From the NCBI RefSeq assembly GCF_003432485.1, contig NZ_QVNQ01000003.1, positions 62,001 through 126,000 of the forward strand: a stretch of 64,000 nt of DNA, written 5' to 3'. The notes beneath the pieces are model-generated. The model was not told the origin of the DNA. It made no database searches and was given only the letters and a program-made list of their open reading frames with translations. Within the stretch, counting starts at the first letter, position 1. Every line of letters begins with the position of its first letter. The translations under genes and the position numbers were made by a program. The DNA comes from Actinomadura spongiicola. GTDB taxonomy: Bacteria > Actinomycetota > Actinomycetes > Streptosporangiales > Streptosporangiaceae. This document shows, in pieces, positions 48,140-55,811 of the stretch.

Positions 48140-51100
48140 ATGACACCCCCCGGCGGCCACACCAGGCAGGAGCGTCCCACCGATTTCTTCATCAGCTACT
48201 CCCCCGCGGACGAGCGGTGGGCGTCCTGGATCGCCTGGCAGTTGGAGGCCGCGGGGCACCGGACGATGATGCAGGCGTGGGACTTCGTGCCCGGCACCAA
48301 CTTCATCGACTTCATGGACCGTGGCCTGTCGGAGGCCAAGGCCGTGGTCGCGGTGCTGTCCAGTAACTACCTGCGCTCCCGGTACGGGCGGTTGGAGTGG
48401 ATGGCGGCGCTGCGGGCCGACCCGGACGACCCGGCCCGCAAGCTCGTCACGGTCCGGATCGAGGACTGCCCGATCGACGGGCTGCTGTCCACGATCACCT
48501 ACGTGGACCTGGTCGGGATCGACGACCCGGACGAGGCGCGCCGGCTGCTGATGCGGCGCATCGAGGAGGCCCTCGCGGGCCACGCGCGGCCGGAGAACGG
48601 CCCTGGCTTCCCCGGGCCGGGCCGGAGCCTCCCTGGTGCCCGGCCGCCGCTCTCCGGGCGTCTGGAGGGCTCTGAGGGGCCGGCGGAGCACGCCGAGCCC
48701 TCATGGAGCGACCCGGCCGGGGAGCGGCCCGCCCGGCGGGCGCCGGTGGCGGCGCCGGCGTTCCCGGCCGCGGGCGGCGACGACGGGCCCCGCGAGCGGC
48801 TCAGCGTCCTGCACGTCTCGGGTCCCCGGTTCGGCCGGACGCTCGCCGAGCCCGGCGAACCCACCACGGCCTCGGAGTTGCAGGACCGCATCTGGAGCGA
48901 CGTGACACGGCTCGCCGACTCCGGCGTGCCGCGCCCCGATCTTCTCGTCGTCACCGGCAACCTCACCCACTCGGGCAGCCGCAAGGAGTTCGCCGAGGCG
49001 CTGTCGTTCCTGACGAGCCTGCGTGCGCTGCTGGGTCTGGAGGCTCAGCGCGTCGTCGTGGTGCCCGGCACGCACGACGTGACCCGGGCGGCGTGCCAGG
49101 CGTACTTCTCAAGCTGCGAGGCCGACGACATCGAACCGCAGCCGCCGTACTGGCCGAAATGGCGGCACTACGCGGGGCTGTTCAAGGAGTTCTACCAGGG
49201 CATCGACGCGCTCATCTTCGACAGCGCCCAGCCGTGGACGCTGTTCCCGGTGCCCGATCTGCGGGTCGCCGTGGCGGGGCTCAACTCGACGCTGCCGCAG
49301 TCCCACCGCGAGGCGGACCGGTACGGGATGGTCGGCCGCGCGCAGGCCGCGTGGTTCAACGAGCGTCTGCGGCACTTCAAGGACGAGGGTTGGCTCCGGT
49401 TGGGAGCGGTCGAGCACACGCCCATCCCGGGTGAGCCGGGCGCGCTGCGCGACCCCGAGACCGTCGAGATGCTGCTCGGCGGCCACGTCAACCTGTTCTT
49501 CCAGGGGGCGCAGTCGGAGTTCGGCGCCGTGCCGCTGCTCGGGAACGGCGTCCCGTCCGTCCCGGCGCTCGGCCCCGGGCGTCACCAGATCGTCGTCCTG
49601 CGACGGGACGGCCTGGACCGGTGGATCCCCGAGGACGCCGAACGGCGCGGCCCGGAAATCCTCGACGTGGCCTGGCCGAGCGTGCACGGAACGTTCCCCC
49701 CACCGGCCGCGGAGATCCCACCGGCGCCGCCCGTTCCGGAACTCGGCCCGGGAACGGACAGGGTCGTCGACCCGGTGACCGACCCGACGGCCCAGTTGCT
49801 CGACCGTCTGACCGAGGCGTGCGAGACGCGCTTCGAACGCGCGACGATCCGGCGCATCGTCCCGTCGCCGCGCGGGGACGGCCGTTCCGACCCGCCGCAC
49901 CTGCTGCTGACCCACCTGGAGGACGGATTCGTCCGCCAGTACCGCATCGGCGCCCACGTGGGGCAGGTGACCGAGGCGGACGTGGACGCGTTCGTCCGGC
50001 ACGTGCACGCCGACGGCACCGACCACGGGTCCGAACTGGTGTACCTGGGTCCGGCCCCGGCCCGGTCACTTCGGGAGGACGCTCTCCGGCGCGGCATCCG
50101 CGTACGCAGCCTCACCGAGTTCCAAGGGCTCGTCGACCTGTCGGAGTACGTGACGGCCCAGACGGGGCGCCTCTCGGCAGGGGGCCTGTACCCGCCGAGC
50201 CTGTACGTTCCGCAGCGCTACCGGGAACTCGACCGGTTTCGAACGGAGACCACGTCCGGTGAAGGGGCCCGTCCCACCGCCGACGTCCGCGACGACGTGG
50301 TCGGCGAGATGCTGCGTCTCCTGGCCGCCGACCACGGCCGGTTCCTGCTGCTGCTCGGCGACTTCGGGCGCGGCAAGACGTTCGCGCTGCGAGAGTTGGC
50401 CCGCCGCATCCCCTCGGAACTCCCGCACGTCATCCCGATCCTGATCGAGCTGCGGGCCCTGGACAAGGCGCACTCCGTGGACGGCCTCGTCGCCGCGCAC
50501 CTGGCCAACCACGGCGAGGAGCTGATCGACCTCAAGGCGTTCCACTACATGCTCCGGCAGGGACGCATCGTCCTGCTCTTCGACGGTTTCGACGAGCTGG
50601 TGACACGGATGACCTACGACCGGGCCGCCGACCACCTCGACACGCTCCTCCAGGCCGCCCAGGACAAGGCGAAGATCGTGGTGGCGAGCCGCACGCAGCA
50701 CTTCAAGTCGCAGGCGCAGGTACTGACCGCGCTCGGCGAGAAGGTGGGGGTTCTGCCGCACCGGCGCGTCCTCGGACTGGAGGACTTCGCGCCGCCGCAG
50801 GTCCGCTCGTACCTGGTGAACCGGTACGGGGACGAGGGCACCGCGGAGGCGCGGTTGGACATGCTGTCCGGCATCGAGGAACTGCTGGCGCTGACGTCCA
50901 ACCCGCGGATGCTGTCGTTCATCGCCGACCTGCCCGAGGAGCGGCTCCGCGCGGTCGCGCGGGCGCGCCGCGCCGTCAGCCCCGCCGACCTGTACCAGGA
51001 GATCCTGTCGTCGTGGTTGGCGTACGAGGCCGACCGGGTCGGCGGCGCGGGCGGCCCGTCCGGGCTGAAGGCCGACGACATGTGGCGCGCCGTGGGCACG

Positions 51101-53998
51101 CTCGCGCTGCGCCTGTGGGAGGGCAACGAACAGTTCCTGCGGCTCGCGGAGCTCGCGGACGTCGCGGACACGCTGACCGGCCTGGCCGGGGGACGCCTGT
51201 CCCCGCACCAGGTGACGCACGCCGTCGGCGCGGGAAGCCTGCTCGTCCGCACCGACGAGGGCCTGTTCGGGTTCATCCACACGTCGGTCATGGAATGGCT
51301 GATCGCCCGCCACATCGCGGACGAGTTCGCCGACGACCCGGCGCCGGCAGCGCTGGGCCGCCGCGCGCTGACCCAGCTCGCCGTCGACTTCCTCTGCGAC
51401 CTCGCCGACACCCGCGCCTGCCAGGAGTGGGCGGCCCGGGTGCTCGCCGACCCCGACGCCGACGACATCGCCCGCGCCAACGCGATCCGCGTCACGACCC
51501 GGCTGCGCACCCCCGCGCACACCGACCTGCGCGGCGCGCGCCTCCAGGGCGAGGACCTGTCCTACCGCGACCTGCAGGAGGTCGACCTGACCGGGGCCGA
51601 CCTCACCGACGCGCAGCTCGTCGGCGCCAACCTGTCGCGCGCCGTCCTGCGGGACGCGTCCCTGGCGGGGGCGCGCCTGGACGAGGCCACGCTGACGGGC
51701 GCGGATCTGCGCGGCGCGGATCTGTCCCGGGCCCGCCTCGCCCGCGCCGACCTCCGCGACGTCACCGTCGACGGCAGCAGCTGGACACGCGCCGCGCTGG
51801 TCGACGCCGTCCTGCCCGAACGCGTGGCGCAGGCGCCGGAACTGCGGGAGGCGGCGATCGCTCCCGGCCGCCCCATCGACATCCAGGTCCGCCCGGCAGC
51901 GGTGGGCGTCCCGTACGGGTTCCACTTCCAGACCAGCCGCCTTCCGCAGCCCCTGGCGTACAGTCCGGGCGGCTCCGTCCTGGCGGTGGGCAGCGAGGAC
52001 GGCGGCGTCCTGGTGTGCGACGCCGTCACCGGCACTCCCCTGCGCACACTCCAGGGCCACACCGACCGTGCCTACGCGGTGGTGTTCGACTCGCGGGGAA
52101 ACCTTCTGGTGAGCGGCTCCGCGGACGGCACCATCCGGTTGTGGGACCTCGCCACCGGCCACGCCACGCACACGCTCACCGTCCACCCCGAAGGGGTATG
52201 GCCGGTCGTCGTCGGGGGACGCTCCCCGTCGGGCGGCGAACTCGTCGCGGCGGGCGCGGCCGACGGCACCATGCGCGTCTGGGACGCCGCGTCCGGCGAC
52301 CTCCTCCACGAGCTGCCCGGACACACCGCGCCCGTCTACACGGCGGTGTTCGACCCCGCCGGTTCGTTGATGGTCACCGGCGACAGGGGAGGAACCCTGC
52401 GCGTCTGGGACACGGCCACAGGCGAACTGCGCCGCGAACTGACCGGCCACCGCGGCGCCGTGTACCGGGCCGTGTTCCACCCGGACGGCTCCCTCCTGGC
52501 CGCCGGGGACGAGGCGGGCGCCGTCCGGCTCTGGGACATCCGCACCGGCGAGATCAGGCGGGAACTCCGCGGTCACACCGGCCGCGTCTACGCCATCGCC
52601 TTCCACCCGGACGGGCGCATCCTCGTCACCGGCGACACCGTCGGGTCCGTCCGCATCTGGAAGGACGGGCACGACCACCGGACCCTCCAGGGTCACGGCG
52701 GCGCCATCTACCAGGCGATGTTCAGCCCGGACGGCGGCCGTCTCGCGACCGCGGACAGTTCCGGGTCCGTCCGCCTGTGGGACGCCGAGACCGGCGGGCA
52801 GCGCCTCGAACTGGCCGGGCATCGCGGCGCGGTGTGGCCGTTCGCGTTCCGCCCGGACGGCGCCCAACTCGCCACCAGCAGCAACGACGGAACGGCCCGT
52901 ATCTGGGACGCCGAGACCGGTCAGTCCCGCGTCGTGCTGCGCGGCCACGGCCGACGCGTCACCGGCGTCACGTTCAGCCCGGACGGCGGGATGCTCGCCA
53001 GCAGCGGCAACGACGGCCTCGTCCGGCTCTGGGACCCGCGCACCGGCCGCATGATCCGTGAACTCCGCGGTGTCGCCGACAACCTCACCTCCGCCGTGTT
53101 CAACACCCGCGACTCGCAGCTCGCCACCGCCACCAACGACGGCGGCGTCCACCTGTGGCAGGCCGGGACCGGCACGTTCGAACGCGAACTGAACGCGGAG
53201 ACCGACCACGTGTGGGCGCAGGCGTTCTCCCCCGCCGGGGACGTCCTCGCCACCGCCAACGACGACGACACCGTCCGACTCTGGTACTGGACGACCGGCC
53301 GCGAGACCGTCAACCTGGCCGACCACCGTGGCCGTGTCCGCTCCATCGACTTCCACCCGGACGGCACCCTCGCCACCGGCTGCGACGACGGTCTCGTCAG
53401 ACTGTGGCACCCGCGCACGGGCGAACTCCGGGCCACCCTCCAGGGCCACACCGACCGCGTCTACCGCGTGGCGTTCTCACCGTCCGGGGAAACGCTCGCG
53501 TCGGCCAGCAACGACGGCACCGTCCGACTGTGGAACCCGGCCACCGGCGAGACCGTCCACACACTCACGGGCCACACCGGCCGCCTATGGACGACCGCGT
53601 TCCACCCGTCCGGCAGGCTCCTCGCCACGGCGGGCGACGACATGGTCGTCCGCCTGTGGGACCCGTCGACCGGGGAGACCGTCCACACGCTCACGGGCCA
53701 CACCCGCCGCATCTGGTCGGTCGCCTTCAGCCCCGACGGCACCCTCCTGGCCACGGCGGGCGACGACGGCGCCATCATCCTCTGGGACGTCCCGGAGGAG
53801 ACGACCCCCACTCACCGCGCGACCCTTCTCGGCCTTGCCGAGGGTTGGGCCGCGCTGGCCCCGGACGGCCGCTACAAATGGGAGGGCAACGTCACCGCAG
53901 AATTCTGGTACGCCGTGGGAATGTGCCGCTTCGAGCCGGGCGAACTGGACGCCTACCTCCGCGACGTGCACCAACTCCCCCTGGACGCCCCTTTCTGA
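48140..53998 (+). CDS. TIR - degenerate metallophosphoesterase - NACHT - pentapeptide - WD40 protein
   Basis: A 1952-aa STAND-type protein. Domains in order: TIR (about 14-145), starting DFFISYSPADERWASWIA, with a Glu in YGRLEWM where TIR NADases keep the catalytic one; a metallophosphoesterase-like fold (about 220-495) that has lost its metal ligands; a linker (about 540-680); NACHT ATPase with GDFGRGKT (about 740) and LLFDGFDE (about 812) then winged-helix and helical parts; pentapeptide repeats (about 1128-1230, A-D-L-x-x); 15 WD40 units (about 1272-1884), enough for two propellers; and a C-terminal segment FWYAVGMCRFEPGELDAYL. By analogy with Avs/NLR-like proteins, WD40 sensing would trigger NACHT oligomerisation and TIR NAD+ cleavage. 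That is inference. No ribosome-binding site is seen. Confidence 0.9.
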   Translation: MTPPGGHTRQERPTDFFISYSPADERWASWIAWQLEAAGHRTMMQAWDFVPGTNFIDFMDRGLSEAKAVVAVLSSNYLRSRYGRLEWMAALRADPDDPARKLVTVRIEDCPIDGLLSTITYVDLVGIDDPDEARRLLMRRIEEALAGHARPENGPGFPGPGRSLPGARPPLSGRLEGSEGPAEHAEPSWSDPAGERPARRAPVAAPAFPAAGGDDGPRERLSVLHVSGPRFGRTLAEPGEPTTASELQDRIWSDVTRLADSGVPRPDLLVVTGNLTHSGSRKEFAEALSFLTSLRALLGLEAQRVVVVPGTHDVTRAACQAYFSSCEADDIEPQPPYWPKWRHYAGLFKEFYQGIDALIFDSAQPWTLFPVPDLRVAVAGLNSTLPQSHREADRYGMVGRAQAAWFNERLRHFKDEGWLRLGAVEHTPIPGEPGALRDPETVEMLLGGHVNLFFQGAQSEFGAVPLLGNGVPSVPALGPGRHQIVVLRRDGLDRWIPEDAERRGPEILDVAWPSVHGTFPPPAAEIPPAPPVPELGPGTDRVVDPVTDPTAQLLDRLTEACETRFERATIRRIVPSPRGDGRSDPPHLLLTHLEDGFVRQYRIGAHVGQVTEADVDAFVRHVHADGTDHGSELVYLGPAPARSLREDALRRGIRVRSLTEFQGLVDLSEYVTAQTGRLSAGGLYPPSLYVPQRYRELDRFRTETTSGEGARPTADVRDDVVGEMLRLLAADHGRFLLLLGDFGRGKTFALRELARRIPSELPHVIPILIELRALDKAHSVDGLVAAHLANHGEELIDLKAFHYMLRQGRIVLLFDGFDELVTRMTYDRAADHLDTLLQAAQDKAKIVVASRTQHFKSQAQVLTALGEKVGVLPHRRVLGLEDFAPPQVRSYLVNRYGDEGTAEARLDMLSGIEELLALTSNPRMLSFIADLPEERLRAVARARRAVSPADLYQEILSSWLAYEADRVGGAGGPSGLKADDMWRAVGTLALRLWEGNEQFLRLAELADVADTLTGLAGGRLSPHQVTHAVGAGSLLVRTDEGLFGFIHTSVMEWLIARHIADEFADDPAPAALGRRALTQLAVDFLCDLADTRACQEWAARVLADPDADDIARANAIRVTTRLRTPAHTDLRGARLQGEDLSYRDLQEVDLTGADLTDAQLVGANLSRAVLRDASLAGARLDEATLTGADLRGADLSRARLARADLRDVTVDGSSWTRAALVDAVLPERVAQAPELREAAIAPGRPIDIQVRPAAVGVPYGFHFQTSRLPQPLAYSPGGSVLAVGSEDGGVLVCDAVTGTPLRTLQGHTDRAYAVVFDSRGNLLVSGSADGTIRLWDLATGHATHTLTVHPEGVWPVVVGGRSPSGGELVAAGAADGTMRVWDAASGDLLHELPGHTAPVYTAVFDPAGSLMVTGDRGGTLRVWDTATGELRRELTGHRGAVYRAVFHPDGSLLAAGDEAGAVRLWDIRTGEIRRELRGHTGRVYAIAFHPDGRILVTGDTVGSVRIWKDGHDHRTLQGHGGAIYQAMFSPDGGRLATADSSGSVRLWDAETGGQRLELAGHRGAVWPFAFRPDGAQLATSSNDGTARIWDAETGQSRVVLRGHGRRVTGVTFSPDGGMLASSGNDGLVRLWDPRTGRMIRELRGVADNLTSAVFNTRDSQLATATNDGGVHLWQAGTGTFERELNAETDHVWAQAFSPAGDVLATANDDDTVRLWYWTTGRETVNLADHRGRVRSIDFHPDGTLATGCDDGLVRLWHPRTGELRATLQGHTDRVYRVAFSPSGETLASASNDGTVRLWNPATGETVHTLTGHTGRLWTTAFHPSGRLLATAGDDMVVRLWDPSTGETVHTLTGHTRRIWSVAFSPDGTLLATAGDDGAIILWDVPEETTPTHRATLLGLAEGWAALAPDGRYKWEGNVTAEFWYAVGMCRFEPGELDAYLRDVHQLPLDAPF
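51955..53800 (+). repeat. Fifteen WD40 repeat units inside the TIR-NACHT gene
   Basis: Each unit of about 40 residues follows the pattern F-x-P-D-G, L-A-T/S, D-G-T-V-R-L-W-D, T-G-E and L-x-G-H. Several neighbours are close to identical over long stretches (for example two consecutive units both containing GETVHTLTGHT), which suggests recent amplification or gene conversion. Units 10 and 11 are the most divergent. Confidence 0.85.
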
Positions 53999-54011
53999 GG
54001 CTGTTCGGCCG

Positions 54012-54419
54012 TCAGAAGTTCAGGACGTGGCCGTGCTGGTGCCGGGCACAGCCGTCGTTGGTGATGGTCTCGAAGTACGGCTCGATCGGCACGCCCCGCC
54101 AATAACCGGTCGCGGTCGCGTCCACCGGTTCCCAGTACTGAAGGCACAACCATCCCCTGTTCCAGGGAACGTCCTTGATGCGCCCGTTCACCTTGGCGAG
54201 CTCGGCACAGGCGACTTCGGCGTTGGCATGGGTCCCACCGGCCGGTTCGCAGGTCAGCGTCGCGGTACGGGGCTTGCCGCCCTCTTGGGGTGTGACCGCA
54301 AGCTTGATCTCCGTCAGTGGCAGGGGCGGACTGCTCGCGGCGACGGCGGGAGCCGTCACGGCGACACCGCCCGCGACCAGGCTCAGTCCCATGAACAGGC
54401 GAATCGCTACGGAAGTCAT
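54012..54419 (-). CDS. Secreted subtilisin-inhibitor-like (SSI family) protein
   Basis: 135 aa. A signal peptide (about 1-27, ending AVAAS) precedes a domain with ATLTCEPAGGTHANAEVACAEL, the SSI signature, then CLQYWEPVDATATGYWRG and FETITNDGCA, giving the four cysteines of the two SSI disulfides. The reactive-site loop lies around MT/PV-type residues before GYWRG in homologues; its exact P1 residue is uncertain. It would inhibit extracellular subtilisin-like proteases. GGAGG lies six bases before the ATG. Converges on the TIR-NACHT gene with 13 bases between. Confidence 0.88.
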   Translation of the reverse strand: MTSVAIRLFMGLSLVAGGVAVTAPAVAASSPPLPLTEIKLAVTPQEGGKPRTATLTCEPAGGTHANAEVACAELAKVNGRIKDVPWNRGWLCLQYWEPVDATATGYWRGVPIEPYFETITNDGCARHQHGHVLNF

Positions 54420-54664
54420 GAACACCTCCATGATCAAGAGTGATTGGGCTCATTACACCACCGACAAAAATTCTGTCCAGGCCCATATCCGCTCACGAAG
54501 GGGTCACCGAAAGACCGTTTTCACCATTTTTGATGGCCCCGGGAAGGTTCCGCACCCACCCAGAAAAATGTTTCACCCGCGGAGACGTCGAAGAACGGCG
54601 ACGCGGCCCCACCGATCGTCACGAGACGAATCGCGACGACCACGTGGGGTGCGCGATAACGACC

Positions 54665-55264
54665 TCAGTCGCCCTGCCTGCGGGTCAGGGCGTACCAGAG
54701 GGCGTCGACCTGGGCTTTCAGGGCGTCGAGGGAGCCGGAGTTGTCGATGACGTGGGTGGCGACGGCACGGCGGCCCTCGCGGGACGCCTGGGCGGACATG
54801 CGGGCGCGGGCGTCCTCCTCGGTCATGCCGCGCCGGGCGACGAGACGGTCGAGCTGGACGTCCTCGGGAGCGTCGACGACGACGACCTCGTCGTACTGGG
54901 ACGCGAGGCCGTTCTCCGCCAGCAGCGGGACGTCGTGGACGACGACGGCGTCGTCGGGGGCCTCGTCCATCAGCCGCTTCGTGCGCTCCGCGACCAGGGG
55001 GTGGACGATCGCGTTCAGGGCGGCGAGCCGTTCCGGGTCGGCGAACACGATCCGGCCGAGCCTCTCACGGTCGAGGGCGCCGGACGGCAGCAGCACGTCC
55101 GCGCCGAACTCCGCGACGACGGCGGCGAGGCCCGGCGTGCCCGGCTCCACCACCTCGCGGGCGATCCTGTCGGCGTCGATGACGACGGCGCCGTGTTCGG
55201 CGAGGCGCCGCGCCACCTCGCTCTTGCCCGACCCGATCCCGCCGGTGAGGCCCACTTTCAGCAC
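54665..55264 (-). CDS. coaE: Dephospho-CoA kinase
   Basis: A 199-aa P-loop kinase, last step of coenzyme A synthesis. [12 protein letters not shown] has Walker A at residues 8-15; [15 protein letters not shown] and [11 protein letters not shown] are the CoA-binding and lid segments. GTG 55264 is chosen, with GGTGGGG upstream. In most actinobacteria coaE lies between rpsA and uvrB, as here, although about 12 kb of accessory genes now separate it from uvrB. The gap 54420-54664 to its left is AT-richer and gene-free. Confidence 0.95.
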   Translation of the reverse strand: MLKVGLTGGIGSGKSEVARRLAEHGAVVIDADRIAREVVEPGTPGLAAVVAEFGADVLLPSGALDRERLGRIVFADPERLAALNAIVHPLVAERTKRLMDEAPDDAVVVHDVPLLAENGLASQYDEVVVVDAPEDVQLDRLVARRGMTEEDARARMSAQASREGRRAVATHVIDNSGSLDALKAQVDALWYALTRRQGD

Positions 55265-55282
55265 GGGCCCCACCCTAGACCG

Positions 55283-55774
55283 TCAGGCGGTTTCGACGGG
55301 GACGAGGGGTTTGCGCATGTGCACGAGGGTGAGGTGCGCCGCGACCCGTTCCCGGTGCGTCTCGGTGTAGCCGAGGCGGCGGTACAGGCGCAGGTTCGTC
55401 TCGCTGAGGTGGCCGGTGAACAGCACGCACGCGTCGGCGCGCCCGCCCACCGCGGCCTCCAGCGCGGCCAGGAGCCGCCCGCCGATGCCCCGGCCCTGCA
55501 GGTCGGGGACGACGACGAGCCGGCCGATCAGGCACGTGTGGTCGCTGAACTGGGCGCGGACGGCGCCGACGACACGTCCGTCCAGCACGGCCTTCAGGAC
55601 CACCGCGTCACCGGCCAGAGCCTTCCGGAGCTGCTCGACCGACTCGACCAGCGGGGGAAGGAACGGGTCGCCGTACAGTTGCGCCTCCGTGACGTAGGCG
55701 GCGCGCTGAACGGTCAGCAACTCTCCCGCGTCCTGCGGCCCGGCCCGTTCGATCGAGACCGTCGGTTCGCTCAT
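55283..55774 (-). CDS. GNAT-family N-acetyltransferase
   Basis: 163 aa. IERAGPQDAGELLTVQRAAYV begins the domain; CLIGRLVVVPDLQGRGIGGRLLAALE is acetyl-CoA motif A; LRLYRRLGYTETH is motif B. The substrate is unknown; a small-molecule or protein amine is expected. It is 18 bases before coaE and may be cotranscribed. Confidence 0.9.
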   Translation of the reverse strand: MSEPTVSIERAGPQDAGELLTVQRAAYVTEAQLYGDPFLPPLVESVEQLRKALAGDAVVLKAVLDGRVVGAVRAQFSDHTCLIGRLVVVPDLQGRGIGGRLLAALEAAVGGRADACVLFTGHLSETNLRLYRRLGYTETHRERVAAHLTLVHMRKPLVPVETA

Positions 55775-55811
55775 GCCATGACCCTAGCGGCGGAGCGGAG
55801 GCCGGGTCCGG

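Noticed and set aside
50066..53449. Very long minus-strand open frame opposite the TIR-NACHT gene
   Set aside because: It is the complement of WD40/NACHT coding sequence; composition (Arg/Gly/Val-rich, no recognisable motif) is that of a high-GC shadow frame.
51955..53800. Repeat-rich DNA that could be mistaken for a minisatellite or CRISPR
   Set aside because: The periodicity is about 126 bases and encodes WD40 blades in one frame.
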